Source of the DNA: Granulicella paludicola
GTDB lineage: Bacteria; Acidobacteriota; Terriglobia; Terriglobales; Acidobacteriaceae
Length of the DNA: 64,000 nucleotides
Reading direction: 5' to 3'
Assembly (NCBI RefSeq): GCF_025685545.1
Contig: NZ_JAGSYC010000025.1
Location: forward strand, 62,001 to 126,000
The notes under the pieces are model-generated. The model was not told where the DNA came from. It saw nothing but the letters and a program-made list of their open reading frames with translations, and did no database searches. Positions 17,921 through 25,984 of this stretch are shown piece by piece; the first letter of the stretch is position 1; every line of letters begins with the position of its first letter. The position numbers were made by a program, and so were the translations under genes.

Positions 17921-18640
17921 ATGAGCAGTGCAGCAACAGAGATTAAGCGGCGAGAGAAGCCGGTGATCGCGATCGATGGACCCGCAGGTGCAGGTAAAAG
18001 CACCATGGCGGCTCATCTTGCGAGGCGGTTCGGGTTTTTGAATCTGGAGACGGGAGCCATGTATCGAGCGCTTGCGTTGAAAGCGATCGAGCACGACCTT
18101 GGCTTTGAGGACGAAGCGGCTCTGCTGGACCTTGCGGATCAGACGAAGATCACGTTGCAACCACAGCGTGAGGGCAACATCGTGCTGCTGGACGGTTTCG
18201 ATGTATCGCGGCGCGTGCGCGAAAAGGATGTGACTTCGGCGGCTTCGCAGGTGTCTGTGCATCCGAAGCTGCGGGTATGGATGGTGGAGCAGCAGCGCAA
18301 GATGGGTGAGGCTGGCGGTGTGGTGATGGAAGGCCGCGACATTGGCACGGTGGTGTTTCCCGATGCTGAGGTAAAGATCTTTCTCGATGCGGCACCTGAG
18401 GTGCGAGGGAATCGGCGCTATCGGCAGGTGATGCCGGGCAGTGAGCCGGAGCATGTCGCGACTGAGGCGGCGATTGTCGCTGAGTTGAAGGAGCGCGATA
18501 CCCGCGACCGGAATCGCGAAGATTCTCCTTTGAAGCCGGCAGAGGATGCAGTGATCCTCGATTCAACGGGGTTGACGCTGGAGCAGGTGCTGACGAAGGC
18601 AGAGGATATCGTCCACGCGCACCTTGGTTCGCAGGTGTAG
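17921..18640 (+). CDS. cmk: cytidylate kinase
   Basis: The enzyme phosphorylates CMP and dCMP in pyrimidine nucleotide salvage and synthesis. The 239 aa include the P-loop GPAGAGKST, FLNLETGAMYRALAL for the acceptor site, and the characteristic VVMEGRDIGTVVFPDAEVKIFLDA and RDTRDRNREDSPLKPAEDA. AGGAG lies about fifteen bases before ATG 17921, a somewhat long spacing. A strong terminator follows at once. Confidence 0.95.
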   Translation: MSSAATEIKRREKPVIAIDGPAGAGKSTMAAHLARRFGFLNLETGAMYRALALKAIEHDLGFEDEAALLDLADQTKITLQPQREGNIVLLDGFDVSRRVREKDVTSAASQVSVHPKLRVWMVEQQRKMGEAGGVVMEGRDIGTVVFPDAEVKIFLDAAPEVRGNRRYRQVMPGSEPEHVATEAAIVAELKERDTRDRNREDSPLKPAEDAVILDSTGLTLEQVLTKAEDIVHAHLGSQV

Positions 18641-18663
18641 TCCTGTAACAACAAGTTCAAATG

Positions 18664-18697
18664 AAACCGGCGATCCTTGGGGATCGCCGGTTTTCTT
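18664..18697 (+). terminator. rho-independent terminator after cmk
   Basis: A perfect 13-bp G+C-rich stem (arms AACCGGCGATCC / GGATCGCCGGTT plus a flanking A-T pair) with loop TTGG is followed by TCTTTG. Confidence 0.9.
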
Positions 18698-18911
18698 TGC
18701 GTATTTCCGAAAGTCTCAGGTGTTCTTCTGGCCCTTGAAATGGACGAGATAGGGGTTACGAATCCATGTAAAAAAAAAGAGTGGAAAAATGGGCCTTCGT
18801 GCTAACATCTCGACATCGTTTGAAACAGATTGGTTTTCTGCAACTGCTGGTAGCCGAAACCCGTATTTGAATCAGCGTCAAAAAAGTCAATCACACAAGG
18901 ATTTGCGAGAC

Positions 18912-19112
18912 ATGGAACAGGGAACAGTGAAGTGGTTTAACGACGCCAAGGGTTTTGGCTTCATCAGCAGACAGAACGGTGAGGATGTGTTCGTTCACTA
19001 CTCGGCAATCAACTCGAACGGCTTCAAGAGCCTTCAAGAGGGTCAGGCCGTTCAGTTCAACGTGGTGAAGGGACCCAAGGGCTGGCAGGCCTCCGACGTT
19101 CAGCCTCTCTAA
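18912..19112 (+). CDS. cold-shock protein, CspA family
   Basis: This 66-aa single-domain protein carries RNP1 (KGFGFISRQ) and RNP2 (DVFVHYSAI) and has the exact length of CspA-type RNA chaperones. It binds single-stranded RNA or DNA and helps translation in the cold or in stationary phase. The frame is open upstream to 18789, but the family starts at [11 protein letters not shown]. The preceding 130 bp, A-rich and without coding signal, are probably a long leader like those that regulate csp genes. A terminator follows. Confidence 0.96.
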   Translation: MEQGTVKWFNDAKGFGFISRQNGEDVFVHYSAINSNGFKSLQEGQAVQFNVVKGPKGWQASDVQPL

Positions 19113-19166
19113 GCTCTCGCTTTGTGGGTTGTACGGCCGGGTGGGTCAGCAAGTTCATCTCCAACA

Positions 19167-19200
19167 ACAGAAGGGAACGGCTTCGGTCGTTCCCTTCTGT
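19167..19200 (+). terminator. hairpin terminator after the csp gene
   Basis: A perfect 13-bp stem (ACAGAAGGGAACG / CGTTCCCTTCTGT) with loop GCTTCGGT lies 54 bp after the stop. The T-rich part lies inside the 3' arm. Confidence 0.85.
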
Positions 19201-19224
19201 GCGTTGAAGCGGTGGCGATCCCAT

Positions 19225-19256
19225 GAAGCAGGTCCTTCACTGCGCTCAGGATGACA
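19225..19256. repeat. REP-like element, second GAAGCAGGTCCTTC copy
   Basis: The element begins GAAGCAGGTCCTTCACTG and ends CTCAGGATGACA. It matches the 9662-9695 copy at both ends and lies between the csp terminator and the stop of the next, convergent gene. Confidence 0.75.
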
Positions 19257-19266
19257 AGTCTGAGAA

Positions 19267-20208
19267 TCAGGGGTGGGGCTCGGTCTGCGGTGGGGCCGGT
19301 GGAATCGGCTGGTCGTCGGGGCCGAGAGCGTCGCTGCTGCCTACGATCGTGCTCTTGGCGCGGAACTTGCGGTAGTCCGACGTGGTGAGGTGGATATGAC
19401 CGTTGACCCCGCCGAAAAGAAGAATACGTGCACTGCCGCGGGCATCGACGACGGCGGGCAGCCATACTTCGTTATTGATTTTGTTGGTCTGGAAGGTGAA
19501 GCTGAAGCCTTTGTGGACGTCGAGAACGAGACCTCCGCCCACCTTGAAGTCGTTCAGCATATGGCCTTCACCGCGAACGAGCGTGTGATCCTGTTCGTCA
19601 ACCCAGACGGTGCCAACGAGGTCGCGGATGGCGGTTTCGGCGGGGCTGTGTGTCTTGGCGCTGGGGTCTCCGGCGTAGTCCGCCTCGATGGTGGGTCGGC
19701 CTTCGAGCAGAACCCTTCGCGGGTTGCTGAAGGTGCCTAGCTCCAGGATGCGAGAGGCGGTGACGACCTCATCGCCGCGGGTATCGGACGGTCTGCCTTT
19801 GCTGTCGAGCTTGGCGCGCCGGTCTTTCGCCTTGGCGACCTCTTTATCGATGCGCTCGCTTTCCTTTTTCTGTTCTTCGGGCGAGAGGGGCTGGCCGTCT
19901 CGAGCAACGGTGCGATCCACCCGGACACCGCTGATGGTGAGGCTCTCTGAGTCAGTGACCTTTGACTTCTTGAGACCGCCATTATTATCGAAGTCTTCTT
20001 CGACGAGGTGGACGCGATAGGTGTAGTCGCGGCGGGCGTCTTCGGCGGCGCGCTGGTTACGTTCGACATCAAGCAGAAGCTGGCGGATGTCGGGAAGTGG
20101 TGCGTCCATCGCGATAGCAGGCGGGGTTGGTGCGGCCTGTGGCGGCGCGGCTTCCTGGGCTTGCGTGATAGTTGCAGCTGCGAAGAGGAGGAGAAGAGCT
20201 CGGCCCAT
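19267..20208 (-). CDS. secreted protein of unknown function, Pro-rich termini
   Basis: The 313-aa protein has a signal peptide (GRALLLLFAAATITQA), a charged coiled-coil-like segment (residues 45-150, with EEQKKESERIDKEVAKAKDRR) and a C-terminal beta-rich half with TIEADYAGDP, GTVWVDEQDHTLVRGEGHM and NEVWLPAVVDARGSARI. The second half reminds me of the LolA/outer-membrane lipoprotein-sorting fold, in which such strands sit around a concave sheet, but the match is by appearance only. It lies downstream of odhA on the same strand but is separated from it by a strong terminator. Confidence 0.7.
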   Translation of the reverse strand: MGRALLLLFAAATITQAQEAAPPQAAPTPPAIAMDAPLPDIRQLLLDVERNQRAAEDARRDYTYRVHLVEEDFDNNGGLKKSKVTDSESLTISGVRVDRTVARDGQPLSPEEQKKESERIDKEVAKAKDRRAKLDSKGRPSDTRGDEVVTASRILELGTFSNPRRVLLEGRPTIEADYAGDPSAKTHSPAETAIRDLVGTVWVDEQDHTLVRGEGHMLNDFKVGGGLVLDVHKGFSFTFQTNKINNEVWLPAVVDARGSARILLFGGVNGHIHLTTSDYRKFRAKSTIVGSSDALGPDDQPIPPAPPQTEPHP

Positions 20209-20227
20209 GCTGCGATTTTACGTGCAA

Positions 20228-20265
20228 CAAAACGCCGTTGCGATTTGAGTCGCAACGGCGTTTTG
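20228..20265 (-). terminator. terminator after odhA
   Basis: A perfect 16-bp stem (CAAAACGCCGTTGCGA / TCGCAACGGCGTTTTG) with a 6-nt loop begins 19 bp beyond the odhA stop on the minus strand. T-rich bases lie in the 3' arm, so it is functional in either direction. Confidence 0.88.
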
Positions 20266-20283
20266 CCCTGATGGATTGTTTGA

Positions 20284-22803
20284 CTAGTTGTGGCCGAGCG
20301 CGAGATCGATGAGGGTCTTTTCTTCCATCTCATGTGCCTTGGCAGAGCCGGTCGCGGGGCTGGCCGAAGCGGTGCGCTTGACGCTTAGTACCGTGCGGTC
20401 GCTGGCGAGGCGGTCGAGCAGCGGCTTCACGTAAGAGTAGGCACCCATGTTGGCCGGCTCTTCCTGCACCCAGACGATCTCTTTCGCGGAGGGGTGCATG
20501 GCGAGTGCGGCGGAGAGTTCAGCCTCAGGCCAGGGATAGAGCTGTTCGACGAAGATGATGCCGACCGACATGTCCTTACGCTTGGCACGCTCTACGCGGA
20601 GATTGTGGCCGATCTTGCCGCTGCAGACAAGCAGGCGGCGCGGATTGACGACGTCTTCGTCCGGAAGAACGTTCTGGAAGAACGGGCGAGCAAAGTCTGA
20701 AACCGGTGAGAGCGCATCGGGATGACGCAGCATCGACTTCGGGGTGAAGACGATGAGCGGCTTGCGCCACTTGCGCAGCGCCTGGCGACGCAGCAGATGG
20801 AAGTACTGCGATGCGTTTGAGGGTTGAGCGATCTGGATGTTGTCCTGTGCGGCGAGCTGTAGGTAGCGCTCCATGCGTGCGCTGGAGTGCTCCGGCCCCT
20901 GGCCTTCATAGCCATGTGGCAGCAGCATGACGACGCCGGAGAGCAGGCCCCACTTGGCTTCGCTGGCGGAGATGAACTGGTCGATGATGATCTGTGCGCC
21001 GTTGGCGAAGTCGCCGAACTGGGCCTCCCAGAGCGTCAGAGCCTCAGGGAAGTCGCGCGAGAAACCGTACTCGTAGCCAAGGCAGGCAGCCTCGGAGAGC
21101 ATCGAGTTGTAGACCTCCCATTTGCCTTGTTCGGGAGCGATATTGGCGAGCGGGGAGTAGCGGAACTCGGTTTCGATATCGATGAAAACCGAGTGGCGCT
21201 GATTGAAGGTGCCGCGCTGCGAGTCCTGACCGCTCAGGCGAACGGGCACGCCAGCCTTCAACAGCGAAGCGTAGGCCATGAGTTCCGCCATGCCGTAGTC
21301 GAAGGGCTTCTTTCCGTTGCCCATGTCCACGCGCTGTTCGAGCAGCTTCGCGACCTTGGGATGGATGTGGAAGCCTTCGGGTGCGGTGGTCAGCTTCGTA
21401 GCGAGCGCGGTGACCTCAGCAGCGTCAATACCCGTGTGCGGGTTGTCGTCGGGGCGAAGATGCGCGCCGTAGTAGGGGTCCCAATACTTGGGTAGCGAGT
21501 GCATCTTCGGCTTGTGATCTGCGGTGGTCGCGGTCTTCTGGTCTTCGAAGAACTTGTTCTGGATCTCGGCGATCTCGGCTGTGGGGTCCACACCGATCTG
21601 CTCGGCGAAGAGCTTGTAGAGCGGCGGATGGTCCTTGATGCGCGCGTAGCGACGCGGCTGCGTGACGGTCGGGTCATCGACCTCGGAGTGACCGTGGCGA
21701 CGGTAGCCGATGATATCAACGACGACGTCGGCGTGGAAGGTAGCGCGGAACTCCGCTGCCAGTGCGGCGATGCGTATCACGGCGATGGGGTCTTCAGCGT
21801 TGACGTGGAAGATGGGGATCGGCAGGCGCTTGGCGAGATCGGTGGCGAAGCGCGAGCTATTGCTCTCAGATGGCAGCGCGGTGAAGCCGAGCAGGTTGTT
21901 GGTGATGACCTGGATAGTGCCGCCAAGGTTGTAGCCCTCGAGCGTGGCGAGGTTCAGTGTTTCGGCGGTGACACCCTGGCCTGCGAAGGCAGCGTCGCCG
22001 TGGATGACGATCGGGAGGACCTGCTTGGGACCTTCTGCTCCTATGCGTGTCTGGTAGGCGCGCGTGCGGCCCATAACGACGGGATTCACGGCCTCAAGGT
22101 GTGAAGGGTTCGAGGCGAGGTGCAGCTCGACGGATTTGCCGGTGGGGGTGACGAGTGTGCCGGTCGCGCCCATGTGGTACTTCACATCGCCACCACCCAT
22201 GGTGCTGCGAGGATCGACATCTTCAAACTTCGCGAAGATCTCATAGGAGCTGCGGCCGACGGTGTTGACCATCACGTTCAAGCGGCCGCGATGGGCCATG
22301 CCAAAGAGACCGTAGGTTACGCCGTGCTCGGCTGAGGTCGAGAAGAGCTGATCCATGAAGGGGATCAGGACGGTGAGGCCTTCGAGGGAAAAGCGCTTCG
22401 TCCCTAGGTAGCGCTGCTGGATGACGGACTCGAAGATATCTGCCCGGATGAGGCCGGAGAGAATGCGCTCCTTCGTCAGCAGATCGTTGGGCACCGGAGC
22501 TTCGAGGCGCTGCTGAATCCAGCTGCGAATCTCGGGTGAAGGGATGTGCATGTACTCGGCTCCGATGGAGCCGCAGTAGTAGCGGCGGGCCTCTTCGGCG
22601 TCGGGACCGTCAGGGGCCGGTGTGGGGAAGGGCTCAGGGGGCAAGAACTGCCCGAGTGGGTCGAGCGAGGCCTGGAGATAGCCCCAGCGGCGGAAGATGT
22701 CGAAGGTGGCTTCTCTTGAGGAGCTACCGGCTTCGTGCGCAGGAGCGGGGGTGGTTTGCGGGGTAGATTTCGGTTTGGGCTTTATCGCGGTGGAGGACGC
22801 CAT
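20284..22803 (-). CDS. sucA: 2-oxoglutarate dehydrogenase E1 component
   Basis: This thiamine-diphosphate enzyme decarboxylates 2-oxoglutarate and passes the succinyl group to the E2 lipoyl domain in the TCA cycle. At 839 aa it is shorter than the enterobacterial enzyme (about 930) because its N-terminal region is reduced to a Pro/Ala-rich tail. Motifs seen are GMAHRGRLNVMVN, HGDAAFAGQGVTAETLNL, the cofactor segment YRRHGHSEVDDPTVTQP and SGQDSQRGTFNQRH. The E2 and E3 genes are not adjacent. It diverges from the cytochrome oxidase gene across a 460-bp regulatory interval. Confidence 0.96.
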   Translation of the reverse strand: MASSTAIKPKPKSTPQTTPAPAHEAGSSSREATFDIFRRWGYLQASLDPLGQFLPPEPFPTPAPDGPDAEEARRYYCGSIGAEYMHIPSPEIRSWIQQRLEAPVPNDLLTKERILSGLIRADIFESVIQQRYLGTKRFSLEGLTVLIPFMDQLFSTSAEHGVTYGLFGMAHRGRLNVMVNTVGRSSYEIFAKFEDVDPRSTMGGGDVKYHMGATGTLVTPTGKSVELHLASNPSHLEAVNPVVMGRTRAYQTRIGAEGPKQVLPIVIHGDAAFAGQGVTAETLNLATLEGYNLGGTIQVITNNLLGFTALPSESNSSRFATDLAKRLPIPIFHVNAEDPIAVIRIAALAAEFRATFHADVVVDIIGYRRHGHSEVDDPTVTQPRRYARIKDHPPLYKLFAEQIGVDPTAEIAEIQNKFFEDQKTATTADHKPKMHSLPKYWDPYYGAHLRPDDNPHTGIDAAEVTALATKLTTAPEGFHIHPKVAKLLEQRVDMGNGKKPFDYGMAELMAYASLLKAGVPVRLSGQDSQRGTFNQRHSVFIDIETEFRYSPLANIAPEQGKWEVYNSMLSEAACLGYEYGFSRDFPEALTLWEAQFGDFANGAQIIIDQFISASEAKWGLLSGVVMLLPHGYEGQGPEHSSARMERYLQLAAQDNIQIAQPSNASQYFHLLRRQALRKWRKPLIVFTPKSMLRHPDALSPVSDFARPFFQNVLPDEDVVNPRRLLVCSGKIGHNLRVERAKRKDMSVGIIFVEQLYPWPEAELSAALAMHPSAKEIVWVQEEPANMGAYSYVKPLLDRLASDRTVLSVKRTASASPATGSAKAHEMEEKTLIDLALGHN

Positions 22804-23017
22804 GGCTTAACTATGCTAGTCCGTTCGGGGGATGGTTGGCAGCGAAAGTTCGGTATTCGCCCATAGAGTTCGATGATGGGAACCTTGTATGGGACTCAAA
22901 GGTAATGCGCGACTCTATCGGTGAAATATCGGCCAAATCGTTTCCATTGTGAACCCCCAGGCGCATTTTGTTGCTTCATTCGCTTCTCCAGGAGATTGGG
23001 AAAAAAGACTGTGGGAA

Positions 23018-23033
23018 TGTGACGGCCGTCACA
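23018..23033. promoter_or_regulatory. CRP/FNR-family binding site 1
   Basis: TGTGACGGCCGTCACA is a perfect palindrome fitting TGTGA-N6-TCACA, the CRP-type consensus. About 42 bp downstream of its centre a start point would fall near 23067, with a -10-like GATGAT at 23055-23060. That is the geometry of class II activation. Confidence 0.72.
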
Positions 23034-23136
23034 TGAGTTCAGAGGCGAGTTGGAGATGATCTGTATCGGGAGTCAGGGATTTCTGTCACGCACGTTGTTG
23101 ACGGATGTTCGGCCCGGATTTTCTCGAAAGAATGCG

Positions 23137-23173
23137 CCCGTCGCTTGCACGTTAAGCGGCGGGATTTTCTTTT
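23137..23173 (+). terminator. intrinsic-terminator-like hairpin in the ctaD leader
   Basis: The arms CCCGTCGCTT and AAGCGGCGGG pair over ten positions with one G-U, around a 7-nt loop, and are followed by ATTTTCTTTT. It lies 300 bp before ctaD and between the two CRP-type sites, so it could end a short RNA of roughly 105 nt or act as an attenuator. Confidence 0.75.
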
Positions 23174-23204
23174 GAGCCTCCGAAAGTACCCCGTTGTCAG
23201 CCGT

Positions 23205-23220
23205 TGTGATGACTGTCACA
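23205..23220. promoter_or_regulatory. CRP/FNR-family binding site 2
   Basis: TGTGATGACTGTCACA fits TGTGA-N6-TCACA exactly. It lies 48 bp before the small Cys-rich ORF and 248 bp before ctaD. Confidence 0.72.
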
Positions 23221-23267
23221 GACGGATTCCTAAATGCAACCGAGGATGGTCGTGGAGGTGGTTTTTC

Positions 23268-23471
23268 ATGTCTATGGTCTCCAGGTCCGGGAGTGAGTGT
23301 GCCAACAGCGGTGCCGATGGCAGGTGCAGATGCGAGGGGAAGTGCACGGGGTATGCAACGCGGAGCGATTGTCCCCCGCTGATTGTTCTGGCTGTTGTGG
23401 CTGTGACGCAAACAGCCGTGATGCATTGTGTGGCCGCAGCCTCCGCTGCGTTGAAGGCGGGTGCACGATGA
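23268..23471 (+). CDS. small Cys-rich membrane ORF coupled to ctaD
   Basis: This 67-codon frame has one of the clearest Shine-Dalgarno sequences in the window (GGAGGTG, 7 bases before ATG 23268). Its stop overlaps the ctaD start as ATGA, the classical arrangement for coupled translation. The peptide has five Cys in its first 35 residues ([18 protein letters not shown], then SDC) and then one hydrophobic helix ([21 protein letters not shown]). I know no named family. It could be a metal- or haem-handling accessory peptide of the oxidase, or only a leader ORF whose translation opens the ctaD start. Composition alone does not settle whether the protein is kept. Confidence 0.5.
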   Translation: MSMVSRSGSECANSGADGRCRCEGKCTGYATRSDCPPLIVLAVVAVTQTAVMHCVAAASAALKAGAR

Positions 23472-25138
23472 GCGCAGCCATTGCACCGATACAACCGCGT
23501 GTTGAAGAGAAGCAGCAGCGTAAGGTCTACAACTACCTGAACGTTGAAGGCAGCATCAAGAGCTGGCTGCTTACGCAGGACCATAAGCGCATCGCGATCC
23601 TTTACCTGGTGGGCGTCACCTTCTTCTTCATGGTAGGTGGGTTACTAGCGATGGCTCTGCGCATGGAGCTGCTGACACCGGGCAGCGACATGATGGCGAT
23701 GGATACGTACAACAAGGTCTTTACCATGCATGGCGTGGTGATGATCTTCTTCGTCTTGATTCCAGCAATCCCCGCTGTGCTTGGCAACTTCCTGCTGCCG
23801 CTGATGCTCGGTGCAAGAGACCTCGCGTTTCCGAAGATCAACCTGCTCAGCTGGTATTGCTACATGATCGGCGCGGCCCTGCTGCTTTATACCGTGATCG
23901 CTGGCGGGATCGATACGGGCTGGACGTTCACGACACCTCTAAGCACACGTTTTGTGAATACCAATGTGATCTCTGGCGGCCTGGCCGCGTTCTTCGCGGG
24001 GTTCAGTTCGATCTTCACCGGCCTGAACTTTATCGTGACGACGCATCGTATGCGTGCACCTGGTATGACCTGGTTCAGAATGCCGCTCTTTGTGTGGGCG
24101 CACTATGCGACATCGGTCATCATGATTCTTGGCACGCCGGTGGTCTCGATTACGATTGTGCTGGTTGCGTTGGAGCGCTTGATAGGCATCGGTGTGTTCG
24201 ACCCGAGGCTGGGGGGCGATCCGCTCTTGTTCCAGCACCTGTTCTGGTTCTACTCGCATCCAGCGGTGTACGTGATGCTTCTGCCGTCGATGGGAGTGAT
24301 CAGCGAGGTCATCGCGTGCTTCTGCCGCAAGCGTATCTTCGGCTATACGGCGGTCGCGTTCAGTTCTGTGGCGATCGCAGTGTTCGGTTTCTTTGTGTGG
24401 GAACACCACATGTTCATCATGGGCGTCAGTCAGTATTCGGCACTGGTGTTCAGCTTGCTGACGATGCTGGTGGCGGTGCCTTCGGCGATCAAAGTGTTCA
24501 ACTGGACTTCGACACTTTACAAGGGCTCAATCACCTTTGAAGCGCCGATGGTCTATGCCTTCTGCTTCCTCGGGCTGTTCGTAATTGGCGGCTGCACAGG
24601 CGTTTTTCTCGGTTCTCTGGGGATGGACGTGCATCTCACGGAGACCTATTTTGTCGTGGCACACTTTCACTTTGTGATGGTGGGCTCGGTCATCATGGGT
24701 TTCATGGCGGGACTGCACTTTTGGTGGCCGAAGATTACGGGTCGCATGTATCCAGAAGCACCTGCGAAGGTCGCTGCCATCACGACGTTCATCGGCTTCT
24801 TCTTTACCTTTGGACCGCAGTTCATTCTGGGCTACCTTGGAATGCCGAGACGGTATGCAATGTATCCGCCGGAGTGGCAGATGCTGAACGTGATGTCTAC
24901 CGCCGGAGCGACGATCATGGGCTTTGGTTATCTCCTCACGATGCTCTATCTGGCCTGGAGCCTGCGTTACGGAGTCAAAGCGACAACCAATCCCTGGAGG
25001 GCCTACGGATTGGAGTGGACCGTCAGCAGCCCACCGCCGACGGAAAACTTTGCCCGGGTCCCGCTGGTAACGCACGAGGCCTATGACTATGAGTGGATGG
25101 ATGCGCAGCCGGAGGCATCAAGATCCGCGTCGTATTGA
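23468..25138 (+). CDS. ctaD: haem-copper oxidase subunit I (type A2)
   Basis: This 556-aa protein is the catalytic subunit of an O2-reducing terminal oxidase with twelve or more membrane helices. Haem and copper ligands are visible: [19 protein letters not shown] (CuB His and the cross-linked Tyr), WEHHMF and [10 protein letters not shown]. The motif YSHPAVY instead of GHPEVY marks the A2 subtype, in which Tyr-Ser replaces the D-channel Glu. The K-channel Lys is in [11 protein letters not shown] 23468 overlaps the preceding small ORF. Subunits II and III are not adjacent, so this is an isolated subunit I gene. Two CRP-type sites lie in its leader and an FNR-like regulator is convergent just behind it. 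Confidence 0.93.
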   Translation: MSAAIAPIQPRVEEKQQRKVYNYLNVEGSIKSWLLTQDHKRIAILYLVGVTFFFMVGGLLAMALRMELLTPGSDMMAMDTYNKVFTMHGVVMIFFVLIPAIPAVLGNFLLPLMLGARDLAFPKINLLSWYCYMIGAALLLYTVIAGGIDTGWTFTTPLSTRFVNTNVISGGLAAFFAGFSSIFTGLNFIVTTHRMRAPGMTWFRMPLFVWAHYATSVIMILGTPVVSITIVLVALERLIGIGVFDPRLGGDPLLFQHLFWFYSHPAVYVMLLPSMGVISEVIACFCRKRIFGYTAVAFSSVAIAVFGFFVWEHHMFIMGVSQYSALVFSLLTMLVAVPSAIKVFNWTSTLYKGSITFEAPMVYAFCFLGLFVIGGCTGVFLGSLGMDVHLTETYFVVAHFHFVMVGSVIMGFMAGLHFWWPKITGRMYPEAPAKVAAITTFIGFFFTFGPQFILGYLGMPRRYAMYPPEWQMLNVMSTAGATIMGFGYLLTMLYLAWSLRYGVKATTNPWRAYGLEWTVSSPPPTENFARVPLVTHEAYDYEWMDAQPEASRSASY

Positions 25139-25152
25139 AAACGCAGCGGGTA

Positions 25153-25851
25153 TCAGCAGTAGAGCGATTGCAGCTGCTCCGGTTTGAGGAGTGTCATGCG
25201 GTCGCCCTGCTGCCGAACCAGGCCTTCTGCGCGGAAGCGAGTGAGCAGGCGGGTTACGGTTTCGCGCGAGAGGCCTGCCATGCATCCTAGCTCTTCATGC
25301 GTGAGCGGCATGCCAAACTCCAGGGCCTCGTTGTTATGTGTGTGATCGATGCGGGCCCAGTCGAGAAGAGTGCTGGCTAACTTACCGGCAGCGGAGGTGG
25401 ACAGAGCAAGGCGGCGCGCGCTCAGAAGGGCAGCTTCGTATTCGCGAGCTACGGCAACGGCAGTATTTTCGCCCACGTCGGGCGAACTGCGCATAAATTT
25501 CAGAAAGTTGTCGCGCGGTATAGACTTCAGTTCGCAGGCTTCGAGAGCTTCGGCGGTCACCTTATAGTTCGAGGCGCGAAGCACTGAGGCGAGGCCGAGA
25601 ACGTCGCCGGGGCCTGCAATGCGGACGAGCAGGAGGCGTCCATCTTCAGAGGCGGCGGAGACTTTGATCCGGCCTTTGCAGACGATGTAGACGTGATTTG
25701 CGGTAAAGCCTTCGCGAAGAATGGTGCTGTGTGCTTCGAAGTGATGCGAAGATCCGATGGCCTGGAGATCGAGCAGGTCGAGTGCGGGCAGCGTGCAGAA
25801 GCACTGCGGCCCTCGCACGGCACAGGTAACGCAGCTGTGAGTTGCCGGCAT
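25153..25851 (-). CDS. Crp/Fnr-family regulator with FNR-like cysteines
   Basis: The 232-aa protein has a cyclic-nucleotide-binding-type beta-barrel, a long dimer helix and a C-terminal HTH. N-terminal Cys7, Cys10, Cys17 and Cys19, together with Cys106 in EACELKSIP (which aligns with FNR Cys122 in MVCEIPF), suggest an oxygen-sensing 4Fe-4S cluster as in FNR. The recognition helix, however, is SRETVTR (195-201), matching CRP SRETVGR at the residues that read TGTGA, rather than the FNR version. It converges on ctaD with 14 bp between stops, and two TGTGA-N6-TCACA sites lie upstream of that gene. It is therefore the obvious candidate regulator of the oxidase; this is inference. Confidence 0.9.
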   Translation of the reverse strand: MPATHSCVTCAVRGPQCFCTLPALDLLDLQAIGSSHHFEAHSTILREGFTANHVYIVCKGRIKVSAASEDGRLLLVRIAGPGDVLGLASVLRASNYKVTAEALEACELKSIPRDNFLKFMRSSPDVGENTAVAVAREYEAALLSARRLALSTSAAGKLASTLLDWARIDHTHNNEALEFGMPLTHEELGCMAGLSRETVTRLLTRFRAEGLVRQQGDRMTLLKPEQLQSLYC

Positions 25852-25984
25852 AGAATCGACTCCTTCTTGGCGCTGCCCTCATGGTACGCCGAAAGGGATG
25901 CTAAAGTGCGATCTTTTGGTGGCCCCTGGGTGACCGGTAGTCCCATTAAGACGAGGTTGAGTGGACCGTGGTAGTCTGCGGGGC

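Noticed and set aside
23145-23267. upstream extension of the Cys-rich ORF containing a CxxCH motif (CDDCH)
   Set aside because: The extension would begin at a TTG without RBS and would translate a terminator hairpin and a perfect CRP-type site; the haem motif is probably chance.
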